A stretch of 10,127 bases of DNA. Source: an uncultured Oscillibacter sp. (lineage in GTDB: Bacteria; Bacillota; Clostridia; Oscillospirales; Oscillospiraceae). The notes beneath the pieces were generated by a model. That model was not told the DNA's origin, did no database searches, and saw only the letters and a list, made by a program, of their open reading frames with translations. Below are positions 4,418-10,127 of the stretch, in pieces (position 1 is the stretch's first letter; the number at the start of each line of letters is the position of its first letter). Position numbers and translations under genes: made by a program. The stretch is from positions 1 to 10,127 of the forward strand of contig CAJUOD010000102.1 of NCBI GenBank assembly GCA_910587875.1, read 5' to 3'.

Positions 4418-5365
4418 TCATGTCTCCAGGGGTTTCAGCGTCAGCGTAGCCGTGGCCCCGTTCCGGCCGTCGAAGCGGCTCTCCGCCTCCGCTACTCGGA
4501 AAGTCCCGGCGAGGCCCATCCGCTCCAGGGACAGGGATACCCGGTCCCCCGGGAAGGCCAGAAAGCTCCCCGGCAGCGTCACCTCCGCCGCCCAGGCGTC
4601 CTCCTTGGACCGCTGGATCTGGTACTCCCCCGTGTACCGCATGGCGGCCCAGGTGCTCTGCCCCGGCGTGTAGAGCACCCGGCGGCACTGGCCTCCCTTG
4701 TCGACCATCTCCTGGTTTTTCACCGTGAACTCCTTGTTCTGGGTTTTGTCGATGACCAGGGCCTCCGTCAGCACGCCGTAGTGGTCCTCCCGCAGGGTGC
4801 AGGAGAGCACCGGGTCCCCCTCCCCGATGGAGAGGGTCCGGCCCTCCTGTTCCGGGGCCGCCAGCAGCTGCCCCTCCCGGCTGAACCGGGGGACGAAGCC
4901 CCCGTAAGTCCGGCAGAAGCTTTCCACCGCCTTCCACTGGCTGGTCCCCGCCGCCACGGTGTAGGCCGACGCCGCCCGGAGATCGGCGGTCTCCCCGCAG
5001 GCGATGCCGTAGGGCTCCGCGTGGTTTTGCAGAATCTCCGCCAGGGTGGCCTGCTGGTAGGTGACGGGCCGGGACTCGTTGTCCAGCAGCCTTGCGGCGT
5101 AGCCCCGGCCGGAGACCGTGGCCGTCAGGCCGGTTGCGTCCAGGTCCACCGTGTACTCGTCCACCACGGCCCGGAGCACAGTCTCCCCGTCCTCCGCCGC
5201 CGCGAAGCCCGCCGCAAGCTTCAGCGCCTCCGCCATCTCCTTTTGGTAGACGAAGGTCACGGAGAAGCTGTCGCAGGGCACCGTCCCCGTGTGGGTGACC
5301 CGCCAGCTCAAAAGCGGCGGCAGCTGGAACATCCGGTGGTCCGCCGTGTAGAGCGTTCCCGTCAC
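4418..5365 (-). CDS. Phage tail hub protein (gpD/XkdQ-like, 'late control D')
   Basis: This 315-aa protein is the gpD/XkdQ-type hub (gp27-like), a trimer joining the tube to the spike. It begins with TLYTADHRMFQLPPLLSWRV (4-23), has a strand-rich first domain, and the diagnostic VSGRGYAARLLDNESRPVTY (84-103). A second segment includes SQWKAVESFCRTYGGFVPRF (142-161), like the x-x-W-x-A-I-x-x-F-C motif of this family, and the C-terminal LAFPGDRVSLSLERMGLAGTFRV (about 269-291) is the usual beta domain. The start is GTG 5365, which overlaps the LysM gene's stop as GTGA, implying coupled translation. Length matches XkdQ. The protein is intact. Confidence 0.92.
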   Translation of the reverse strand: MTGTLYTADHRMFQLPPLLSWRVTHTGTVPCDSFSVTFVYQKEMAEALKLAAGFAAAEDGETVLRAVVDEYTVDLDATGLTATVSGRGYAARLLDNESRPVTYQQATLAEILQNHAEPYGIACGETADLRAASAYTVAAGTSQWKAVESFCRTYGGFVPRFSREGQLLAAPEQEGRTLSIGEGDPVLSCTLREDHYGVLTEALVIDKTQNKEFTVKNQEMVDKGGQCRRVLYTPGQSTWAAMRYTGEYQIQRSKEDAWAAEVTLPGSFLAFPGDRVSLSLERMGLAGTFRVAEAESRFDGRNGATATLTLKPLET

Positions 5366-5946
5366 GGCACCCTCACCGCCTCTCCGGGGTAAATGAGATT
5401 CGGGTTCTTAATCTGGGGATTGGCGGAAATCAGGGCCTTCAGTTCCACGCCGTACTGCTTCGCCACGGCCCAGAGGGTGTCCCCCTTCCGCACGGTGTGG
5501 ACTTTCCCCGTTTCGGCGGCGTTCCCCGCCGTTGGAGCGGAATTCCCCGGGTTTCCCCCGACCGGCTCCACGGCCTTGAGCCCGCCGTCATAGCCGCCCC
5601 CGTCCTCCCAAAACTCGAAGCGGTAGCGCACAAAGTCCGGCCTGGGCTCCTCCACGGCCTCCAGCGCCGCGAAATAGGCCTTTTCCGCCTGCCAGACCGG
5701 GTGGACCAGCAGCCCCGGCCCCTCCTGCTGGAAGACCCCGGCCAGCTCCTTGAAGCATTCATAGGCGTCCTCTCCCACAAAAACGCCCTCTCCCTTCAGC
5801 ACCCGGTAGGAGCCCCCCAGCTCCTGCATCACGCAGGGCCCGAAGGGCACCTGATGCACGGCGATCCGCCGCCGCCGCTCCACCGTGTAGACCTCCGGGT
5901 TGTGGGGCCACGTGAACTCCTTAAACCGCATGGGCGTCAAGCGCAT
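5362..5946 (-). CDS. LysM-domain baseplate/tail protein (XkdP-like)
   Basis: This 194-aa protein joins an N-terminal phage domain (about 1-118, with KEFTWPHNPEVYTVERRRRI near 9-28) to a Gly/Asn/Ala-rich linker (about 118-147) and a C-terminal LysM (149-194: VHTVRKGDTLWAVAKQYGVE, then ALISANPQIKNPNLIYPGE). LysM domains bind peptidoglycan; in XkdP homologues the protein sits at the hub and is thought to help the tube tip dock on or cross the wall. ATG 5946 has AGGGGG 7 bases upstream; a second in-frame Met at residue 6 is a less likely start. It lies 18 bases after the 292-aa gene, between the tape-measure slot and the hub, as in PBSX. Confidence 0.93.
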   Translation of the reverse strand: MRLTPMRFKEFTWPHNPEVYTVERRRRIAVHQVPFGPCVMQELGGSYRVLKGEGVFVGEDAYECFKELAGVFQQEGPGLLVHPVWQAEKAYFAALEAVEEPRPDFVRYRFEFWEDGGGYDGGLKAVEPVGGNPGNSAPTAGNAAETGKVHTVRKGDTLWAVAKQYGVELKALISANPQIKNPNLIYPGEAVRVP

Positions 5947-5964
5947 ATGGCATCCCCCTCTCCG

Positions 5965-6843
5965 TCAATAAATCGCAAACCCGCCGTCATACCGCCGGGC
6001 GTCCCGCTGCACCGCCCGGGACAGGGCCTTGGCCCCGTCCTCCGCCCGGAGGGCGGGACTCTCCCAGCCCCCGCCCCAGGGGAGGGAGCGGGACAACTGT
6101 CCCCCCTGTCCCAAGGCCCCTCCAAAACCGCCGCCGCCAAACCAGACCGTCCCGGCCCCGTCCCGGCGCGCGGCGGCGGAAGCCTCCCTGGAGGGCTCCC
6201 CGCCGCCGGATATTCTCAAAGGAGGCAGATCCGCACTCCCGGAAGGCCCTTCCACGGCAGAGCGCTGCCCGGCGGATCTCCCTCCGGCGGTTCCCGCCGC
6301 CGCTTCCGCCATCCGCTCCGCCGCCGTCTCCCATGATTCAGGGCTTCCTTCGCCGGAGGGCTCCCAGAGCGCTGCCCGCGGGCCTGTCCCCTCCCGCGCC
6401 GGGCCCTGGGCCCCCTGCCGGGCCTCCCGGCGGGAGGCCCGGGGAACGCCCGTCTCCGCGTCCCCGCCCCCCCGATCCGGGGCCTCCGTCTCACTGCCCA
6501 GGAGGAACCCCTCCCAAGCGCTCACCGTTGCCCTCAAAGCGCCGGATTCCCCGCCCGGGCGGCCTCCCTCCGCCTCCCGGACGGCCTCCCAGGCCCCCGG
6601 AAAGTCCCGGAGAAAGTTCCGGGGCTGAGCCCCCCCGCTCTCGGCGTATCGCCCAGCGTCCCGGGAAACAGCGCCCTCCCGCGCCGTCCCAGAATTCACC
6701 GGACTCCGCCGCGTCCCGCCGGGAGGGGCCTCCCCCTCCCAGGCGGTATGTTCCTCCGCTTCCCCGTCCTCCGTCCTCCCGCCGTCCAGCAGCGCCCAAA
6801 GGGCCGCCCGCTGGCGCTCCAGCTCCCAGCCTAAATAATCCAT
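5965..6843 (-). CDS. 292-aa low-complexity protein occupying the tape-measure slot, function unknown
   Basis: In this gene order a tape measure protein, usually far longer than 600 aa and helix-rich, is expected. This product is 292 aa, dominated by Gly, Ala, Glu, Arg, Ser and Pro, has no cysteine and only one lysine, and shows no membrane segment. Its two ends look ordered: an N-terminal helix MDYLGWELERQRAALWALL (1-19) and a C-terminal LSRAVQRDARRYDGGFAIY (about 274-292). The middle, with GGGGFGG and similar runs, appears disordered. It could be a drastically shortened tape measure, a chaperone-fused part, or a tail scaffold. ATG 6843 has GGGAG 7 bases upstream. An in-frame open stretch continues upstream into the previous gene, where a frameshift could fuse the two. 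I do not recognise a family. Confidence 0.75.
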   Translation of the reverse strand: MDYLGWELERQRAALWALLDGGRTEDGEAEEHTAWEGEAPPGGTRRSPVNSGTAREGAVSRDAGRYAESGGAQPRNFLRDFPGAWEAVREAEGGRPGGESGALRATVSAWEGFLLGSETEAPDRGGGDAETGVPRASRREARQGAQGPAREGTGPRAALWEPSGEGSPESWETAAERMAEAAAGTAGGRSAGQRSAVEGPSGSADLPPLRISGGGEPSREASAAARRDGAGTVWFGGGGFGGALGQGGQLSRSLPWGGGWESPALRAEDGAKALSRAVQRDARRYDGGFAIY

Positions 6844-6847
6844 CTTC

Positions 6848-6858
6848 TCACTCCCCCC
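6848..6858 (-). other. Candidate programmed frameshift site (G6A) at the end of the chaperone-slot gene
   Basis: The 104-codon gene ends CTG-CGG-GGG-GAG-TGA; bases 6858-6852 on the minus strand read GGGGGGA. A -2 slip (or +1) here moves ribosomes into the frame of the next gene (AGT-GAG-AAG-ATG-GAT), giving a fusion of about 400 aa. Tail assembly chaperones upstream of tape measures often use such shifts, and Mu-type phages use a -2 shift at GGGGCGA. This is inference from position and sequence. Confidence 0.35.
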
Positions 6859-7162
6859 GCAGCGCTTCAAACCGCGCCGCGTCAAAGGCGGGGTTCACCG
6901 TCTCCCGGCCCGCCGGGGGACGTTCCGCGCCGCCGTCCGCCAAGCGGCGGAGCAGCCGCTCCATCTGCCGTCCCGTCAGGTCCGCCAGGGCCTCCGCCTC
7001 GCCTGCGTAGACCCGTTCCCCCTGAAAGAAGCAGCACTCGGCGAGAATCCGCCCGTTGCAGGTCAGCACCCGCTCGAAGGGGTCCTCCGCCTCCCGGCAC
7101 TGCCGCCACAGCGCCAGCAGCCGCCCCGCCGTCAGGGGCCGCAGCTCGTCGATCTCCCTCAT
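6848..7162 (-). CDS. Small tail assembly chaperone-like protein (XkdN position)
   Basis: The 104-aa protein lies between the tube gene and the tape-measure slot, where tail assembly chaperones are found. It is mainly helical: MREIDELRPLTAGRLLALWR (1-20), QCREAEDPFERVLTCNGRIL (21-40), then AGEAEALADLTGRQMERLLRRLADG (53-77), where the D-L-T/x-x-Q-x-E-x-L-L pattern recalls XkdN-type proteins. The last 20 residues are Arg/Ala/Glu-rich. Its ATG overlaps the tube gene stop as ATGA, indicating coupled translation. It stops 4 bases before the next ATG and ends in a G6 run that may allow frameshifting. Similarity is weak, so position carries most of the call. Sequence-independent alternatives such as a small tail adaptor are possible. 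Confidence 0.65.
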   Translation of the reverse strand: MREIDELRPLTAGRLLALWRQCREAEDPFERVLTCNGRILAECCFFQGERVYAGEAEALADLTGRQMERLLRRLADGGAERPPAGRETVNPAFDAARFEALRGE

Positions 7163-7542
7163 GCGGAGGTTTCGATCCGCTTTGCCGCCACCACGGTGAC
7201 CTTCTCCGCCACCATGGCGTTGAGCTTTCCGTCCTCCTCGATGCCGCTCCACTGACAGCCGCTGTAGATGACCCGCCGGTCCGGCTTGCAGATCACCAGG
7301 GAAAAGTCCGCCAGGTCGTAGAAGTTGATGCCGTCGGACACGGCGCTGTCCGTGGCGTAGAGCCGCGTCAGCTCCAGAGTATAGCGCCTCTGGCCCTCGA
7401 TGGTGGCCACCGGCTCGCTCTCGCCGAAGGCCTCCACGCTCTGGGCGCTCTTGGCCGCCTTGGCGGTGTAGCTCTGCACCACCGCCACCTTTCTGCCGTC
7501 CAGCTCCAGATAGATGTCGGCGCTGGTGGGAAATCCCGTCAT
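7159..7542 (-). CDS. Phage tail tube protein (XkdM-like)
   Basis: The 127-aa protein follows the sheath gene, as the inner tube of contractile tails always does. It is beta-rich, with ADIYLELDGRKVAVVQSYTA (8-27), then SVEAFGESEPVATIEGQRRY (35-54), whose E-S-E-P-V-A-T-x-x-G core is characteristic of XkdM-like tubes. Then come TLELTRLYATDSAVSDGINF (55-74) and FSLVICKPDRRVIYSGCQW (80-98). Many copies polymerise as hexameric rings around the DNA channel. ATG 7542 is preferred, with a GGGGGAG site about 5 bases upstream; an in-frame TTG at 7560 would extend it by 6 residues but has no advantage. It starts 14 bases after the sheath gene's stop. Confidence 0.9.
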   Translation of the reverse strand: MTGFPTSADIYLELDGRKVAVVQSYTAKAAKSAQSVEAFGESEPVATIEGQRRYTLELTRLYATDSAVSDGINFYDLADFSLVICKPDRRVIYSGCQWSGIEEDGKLNAMVAEKVTVVAAKRIETSA

Positions 7543-7556
7543 GCTCTCTCCCCCTC

Positions 7557-8615
7557 TCAAATTTCAATGTGAACCGTCAGCCGCACCTGGTTCAGCCCGT
7601 GGGCCACGGCGAAGCCGAACTCCACCAGGCACACCGTGGGGTCCTCCGCCGAGGCGGTGACGGATACCTCGTCATAGCCGTCGATGATCTCCGCCGCCAG
7701 CTTCTTCTCCAGCTCCACGATGACCTGGGAGCGGATGGCCGCCCGGTTCCGGGCGTTGTTCTTGCTCCGGGAGAAGCGGCTCCGCAGGGCGGACCGCACC
7801 GACGGGATCACGTCGTCCACGATCATGATGGTGGTCAGCTCCCGCCACGTGGCGTCCGCCGCCCCGCCGGTTTTGGTCCGGGTGGTGATGCCCCGCACCG
7901 GGGACACCACGCCGCCCACGCACTCCAGGGGCGTCACGCCGCCCCGGACCAGCAGGTCGATGTCATTGTCGCTGTAGTCCTGGGCCAGGCCCGTCAGGCC
8001 CTTGAGCTTGGCCCCGTTCAGGGGCGTCGCCGGGTCCCCGCCGGAGGCCGCCAGGGCCGCCGCCGCCGCCGCGGCGAAGACGCCGGACAGGGGCTTCCCC
8101 GCGCCGTCCAGGGCGTCGGGCCCCACCAGCACCATGCGCTCGCTGTTCAGCTCCGCCGCCCGGCTCACCAGCTCAGAGACCTCCGCCCCGGCGCAGCCAG
8201 CCACGGCGATGCGCTCGTGCCGGAGGCCGGAGGCCTCCTCCACGGCGGCGCGGAGGGCCTTCTGCACGTCCTCCTCGCCGCTGTCGCAGACCAGGACCTG
8301 CGCGTCCTCCTGCCCCAGGGCGGCGAAGGCCCGGGCGTAGTCCTCCGCCGCGCCCGTATCCGCCACCCGCACCGCCGTCGCGGCGGAGGCGCCGTTTTCA
8401 AACAGCAGCCGCAGAATCGTGCTCATCCCCGGCGTCTCGTCCTCTCCGAAGACGGAGACCCCGGCGGCCCAGCCCGTCACGGTGACGGGCTTGTCCACGG
8501 TCCCCTTGGCGGCCTTGGCCGCCACGCCGACGATGCGCGCCGCCCGCCCTCCGGACACCACCGAGGACGCCTCATAGACCGAGTAGACCCCCGGCCGCTC
8601 ATGCAGATTGCTCAC
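7557..8615 (-). CDS. Contractile tail sheath protein (XkdK-like)
   Basis: The 352-aa protein is a phage tail sheath, whose contraction drives the tube into the target. The family start RPGVYSVYE is at 7-15. Middle signatures include ATPLNGAKLKGLTGL (196-210), then VRGGVTPLECVGG and PVRGITTRT (about 223-247), which match the usual N-G-x-x-x-x-x-x-N..GV..l......vvRgItT pattern. The C-terminal ELEKKLAAEIIDGYDEV and the closing strands ending in RLTVHIEI carry the donor-strand contacts between subunits. It is shorter than PBSX XkdK (about 466 aa from memory), consistent with loss of outer decoration. A run of seven alanines lies near residue 171. The GTG at 8615 has AAAGGGG 9 bases upstream and overlaps the preceding gene by 17 bases. 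Confidence 0.96.
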   Translation of the reverse strand: MSNLHERPGVYSVYEASSVVSGGRAARIVGVAAKAAKGTVDKPVTVTGWAAGVSVFGEDETPGMSTILRLLFENGASAATAVRVADTGAAEDYARAFAALGQEDAQVLVCDSGEEDVQKALRAAVEEASGLRHERIAVAGCAGAEVSELVSRAAELNSERMVLVGPDALDGAGKPLSGVFAAAAAAALAASGGDPATPLNGAKLKGLTGLAQDYSDNDIDLLVRGGVTPLECVGGVVSPVRGITTRTKTGGAADATWRELTTIMIVDDVIPSVRSALRSRFSRSKNNARNRAAIRSQVIVELEKKLAAEIIDGYDEVSVTASAEDPTVCLVEFGFAVAHGLNQVRLTVHIEI

Positions 8616-9102
8616 TTCGCAAAACCCCTTTCAATACAAAATCCAGGAACTCCGTCTCCTGGTCCCCCCGCTCCGCCAGGAACAGCGCCTCGCACTTGAG
8701 GCTCCCCCGCCGGAGGAAGAGCCCCGTCTGCTTCTCCCAGGCCAAAGCCTCCCAGCTCAGCTCCCCGGGCCGGATGCCCTCCGGCAGCTTCCCCAGCAGC
8801 GCCGCCGCCGCCGTCTCCGCCGCCTCCTCACACACCGCCGCCCGTTCCGCCCGGACGTCCACCGAGATCACGCCCTCCAAATGCTTGCCGTAGACCTCCC
8901 GGACCTGCCCGTCGTCTCCCCGGGTCTCCCCCAGGTAGCCGCCAAGGCCCAGGGCCCGGCCCTCAGCCGCCCCCACGGAGACGGTGGCCAGGGCGGTCTT
9001 CCGCTCCGCCGCCCACTTGCCGGGGAAGGCGGCCTCCGCCGCCAGCCCCTCGGCCCGCAGGGCGGCAGTCACCGCGTCCCGAATCTGCCGTAACTCCTTC
9101 AT
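8599..9102 (-). CDS. Phage tail terminator-like protein (XkdJ position)
   Basis: This 167-aa protein begins MKELRQIRDAVTAALRAEGL, an N-terminal helix typical of tail terminators and of small phage proteins of this slot, which cap the tail and join it to the head. Beta segments follow (TALATVSVG, 36-44; HLEGVISVDVRAE, 74-86), then a helix and a final strand set (KCEALFLAERGDQETEFLDF, 136-155). The EGVISVDVRAE strand after a helix fits the DUF6838/tail-terminator fold as I remember it; that family call is not certain. The ATG overlaps the previous gene's stop as ATGA. Its end overlaps the sheath gene by 17 bases. Confidence 0.65.
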   Translation of the reverse strand: MKELRQIRDAVTAALRAEGLAAEAAFPGKWAAERKTALATVSVGAAEGRALGLGGYLGETRGDDGQVREVYGKHLEGVISVDVRAERAAVCEEAAETAAAALLGKLPEGIRPGELSWEALAWEKQTGLFLRRGSLKCEALFLAERGDQETEFLDFVLKGVLRSEQSA

Positions 9103-9416
9103 TCCGCCTCCCTCGCCCGTTCCAGCACGGCCCTCCAGTGGCTGAGCTCTGCGCCGATGTAGTGGGGCCGCCCGCTCCGCGCCCGGAAGCGCCGCCCGTT
9201 CCAGGCCACCTGGTCCCCGGTTCTCACGGGGGCCTTTCCCAGGTACAGCCACAGCCGCCCGTCCAGCCCCCCGATGGGCGACGGCTCCGGTCCGTCCTCG
9301 CTCCGCTCCGTTTCCGGCTGGAGGAAGGCCCGGACGGTCTCAGCCGTTCCGTCCCGGCGCTTCACCGTGACCGCCTGCCCGTAGCGGCGGAGAATTTCGT
9401 CCACCCAGCGGGTCAT
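9099..9416 (-). CDS. Head closure / minor capsid protein (XkdI-like)
   Basis: The 105-aa protein starts MTRWVDEILRRYGQAVTVKR and is largely beta-strand: VRAFLQPETE (28-37), GRLWLYLGKAPVRTGDQVAW (53-72), GRRFRARSGRPHYIGAELSHW (74-94). The pattern of a short helix, a strand naming a Q-P pair, a G-D-x-V-x-x-x-x-x-x-F/Y-x-V core and a final H-W is typical of head-tail joining proteins such as gp16/YqbH-type stoppers, which seal the capsid exit and bind the tail terminator. The start is fixed by an ATGA overlap with the preceding gene (ATG 9416, stop 9413). Placement between capsid-connector and tail-terminator genes supports the call. Confidence 0.75.
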   Translation of the reverse strand: MTRWVDEILRRYGQAVTVKRRDGTAETVRAFLQPETERSEDGPEPSPIGGLDGRLWLYLGKAPVRTGDQVAWNGRRFRARSGRPHYIGAELSHWRAVLERAREAE

Positions 9417-9769
9417 CCTTCCACCCCCCGGGCCCAGAGGCCCGCCGCCTGGACGTAGGGCTCCATCAGCCGCTCCGCCGCCAGCCGGAGGCCCTGCGCC
9501 CGCCGGGCCCGGTCTCCGCCGCCTTCCAGGTTCACGGAGATGTCCCCGGCGGAGAAGGAGGCCACGCCCCCTCCGCCCGCCGCCAGGTCCGCCGCCGCCG
9601 TGAAGGCGGCGGCGCAGGGCAGGGCCTCGCCGCAGTCCTCCGGAGCCACGCCCTCCCGGAGGCGGGTCAGCCAGGCCCCCTCCGCCGCCAGGCACAGGGG
9701 CTCCAGCAGCGCCCGGTCCGCCCCCTCCCCGGAGGCCGCCAGGGCCAGCTCCAAAATCCGCTCCCTCAT
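9413..9769 (-). CDS. Head-tail connector-like protein (XkdH position)
   Basis: The 118-aa protein lies directly after the capsid gene. It is mostly helical and alanine-rich: RERILELALAASGE (2-15), LLEPLCLAAEGAWLTRLREG (21-40), CAAAFTAAADLAAGG (52-66). Then comes a short strand pair VASFSAGDISVNLEG (69-83), and a final helix ARRAQGLRLAAERLMEPYV (about 87-105). The order helix bundle, S-x-G-D-x-S-V hairpin, helix is that of gp6-type connectors, which attach to the portal ring. Start ATG 9769 is 11 bases after the capsid gene's stop and its ribosome site is weak (GGCGGGG). Identity beyond this rests on position. Confidence 0.65.
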   Translation of the reverse strand: MRERILELALAASGEGADRALLEPLCLAAEGAWLTRLREGVAPEDCGEALPCAAAFTAAADLAAGGGGVASFSAGDISVNLEGGGDRARRAQGLRLAAERLMEPYVQAAGLWARGVEG

Positions 9770-9780
9770 GGCCCCGCCGC

Positions 9781-10127
9781 TCAGCCCTGGGCCTCGCCGG
9801 AGGTCCCGCCGGACCCGCTGCCGCCTGCGCCCAGCTTCAGCACCTTGGACGCGTCGGTGAACAGCTTGGCGAAGCCGGAGATGGAGGTGATGGCCGCCCG
9901 CTCCAGCTGCCGGTCGATGAGCTTGTCGTACTCCACGCAGACCTCGCCGCCGACGACCTGCTCCAGGGCGTAGTGCTTGTCCAGGCCGATGATGGTCCCC
10001 GCGGGCATGGCGCTGGTTCTCAGCAGCTTGGCCCCCAGGGGCGTGGAGAGGGTGCCCGTGCCCTGGAAATTCAGCCCCGTCAGGGGATTCTGGAACTCCT
10101 TGAGCTTTAAGAGCTTGAGCATGGTGT
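9781..10127 (-). CDS. Phage major capsid protein (XkdG-like), C-terminal part
   Basis: The reading frame is open to the window edge, so the start lies outside; a Met at 10122 is probably internal because the frame continues upstream with Thr. About 115 residues are visible. They include NPLTGLNFQGTGTLSTPLGAKLLRT and MPAGTIIGLDKHYALEQV, then YDKLIDRQLERAAITSISGFAKLF, which match the late part of XkdG/HK97-fold capsid proteins of PBSX-type phages, where a coat strand is followed by G-x-D-x-x-x-A-L-x-x-x and a D-K-L-I-D-R-Q-x-E-x-x-x-I helix. The end, GAGGSGSGGTSGEAQG, is a flexible Gly/Ser tail. A capsid gene means the block is a phage or phage-derived particle, not just a tailocin. Confidence 0.85.
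   Translation of the reverse strand, partial: TMLKLLKLKEFQNPLTGLNFQGTGTLSTPLGAKLLRTSAMPAGTIIGLDKHYALEQVVGGEVCVEYDKLIDRQLERAAITSISGFAKLFTDASKVLKLGAGGSGSGGTSGEAQG

Larger units (their letters stand above)
1921..10127 (-). mobile_element. PBSX-like contractile prophage structural block (one end; continues beyond the window)
   Basis: Fourteen minus-strand genes follow the xkdG-xkdU order of Bacillus PBSX: capsid, connectors, sheath, tube, chaperone, LysM protein, hub, spike, wedge, baseplate J, YmfQ. GC content is much higher than in the preceding 1.4 kb. Genes are packed with 4-bp overlaps or gaps of at most 18 bp, and no internal promoter is evident, so one late operon reading in from the right is likely. 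No integrase, portal, terminase, fibre or lysis gene is visible here. The left boundary is placed just after the last tail gene; no attachment repeat was found inside the window. Confidence 0.85.

Noticed and set aside
3972..4937. Long minus-strand frame extending the spike protein upstream to 321 aa
   Set aside because: The extension overlaps the intact hub gene in another frame and is Gly/Pro/Arg-rich filler; the ATG at 4403 has a perfect ribosome site.
8055..8077. GCC-type trinucleotide run as a phase-variable repeat
   Set aside because: It is in frame in the sheath gene and encodes an alanine run, so changes in copy number would not switch the reading frame.
7569..8699. Long plus-strand open frame opposite the sheath gene (376 codons), and similar ones at 4391-5392, 2035-2616, 3389-4006 and 5497-6336
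   Set aside because: These mirror the minus-strand phage genes and arise from their GC-rich third positions. Their translations are Pro/Arg/Gly/His-rich, lack recognisable domains, and have no suitable ribosome sites or spacing.

Overview
The window looks like chromosomal DNA of a GC-rich gut Firmicute, probably of the Oscillospiraceae/Flavonifractor kind. This rests on the encoded CCA ends of the tRNAs, Bacillota-type GGAGG ribosome binding sites, a consensus sigma-A promoter, a C-terminus resembling an S-layer-homology domain, and a PBSX-like contractile prophage. It falls into three parts.

Part 1 (1-550) is host DNA. It holds the last 26 codons of a probable SLH-domain protein, a strong hairpin, a perfect TTGACA-17-TATAAT promoter with phased A-tracts upstream, two tandem leucine tRNAs (anticodons GAG and CAG), and an intrinsic terminator.

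Part 2 (551-1920) is an accessory segment clearly poorer in GC than what follows. It holds further terminator-like hairpins, a lone DUF3800 gene, a compact minus-strand unit (promoter, about 73-nt RNA with switchable hairpins, terminator) abutting the end of the DUF3800 gene, and a 66-codon helical protein gene with its own terminator.

Part 3 (about 1921-10127) is a very GC-rich block of fourteen tightly packed minus-strand genes for the capsid and contractile tail of a PBSX/XkdG-XkdU-type phage. In transcription order: capsid protein (5' end outside the window), head-tail connector, head closure, tail terminator, sheath, tube, small chaperone-slot protein, a 292-aa Gly/Ala/Glu/Arg-rich protein, LysM baseplate protein, gpD-like hub, gpV-like spike, gp25/DUF2634 wedge, baseplate J, and YmfQ/DUF2313. 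Neighbouring genes are coupled by ATGA or GTGA overlaps or by short gaps carrying purine-rich ribosome binding sites.

The most unusual points are in the tail module. No normal-length tape measure is present: its slot holds the 292-aa low-complexity protein. The preceding small gene ends in a G6A run from which a -2 (or +1) frameshift would read directly into that protein, as at the tail assembly genes of Mu-like phages. The module stops abruptly after YmfQ, with no tail fibre, holin or lysin gene before the convergent host-like small gene. This suggests a degraded or domesticated particle, or one whose remaining genes lie elsewhere.
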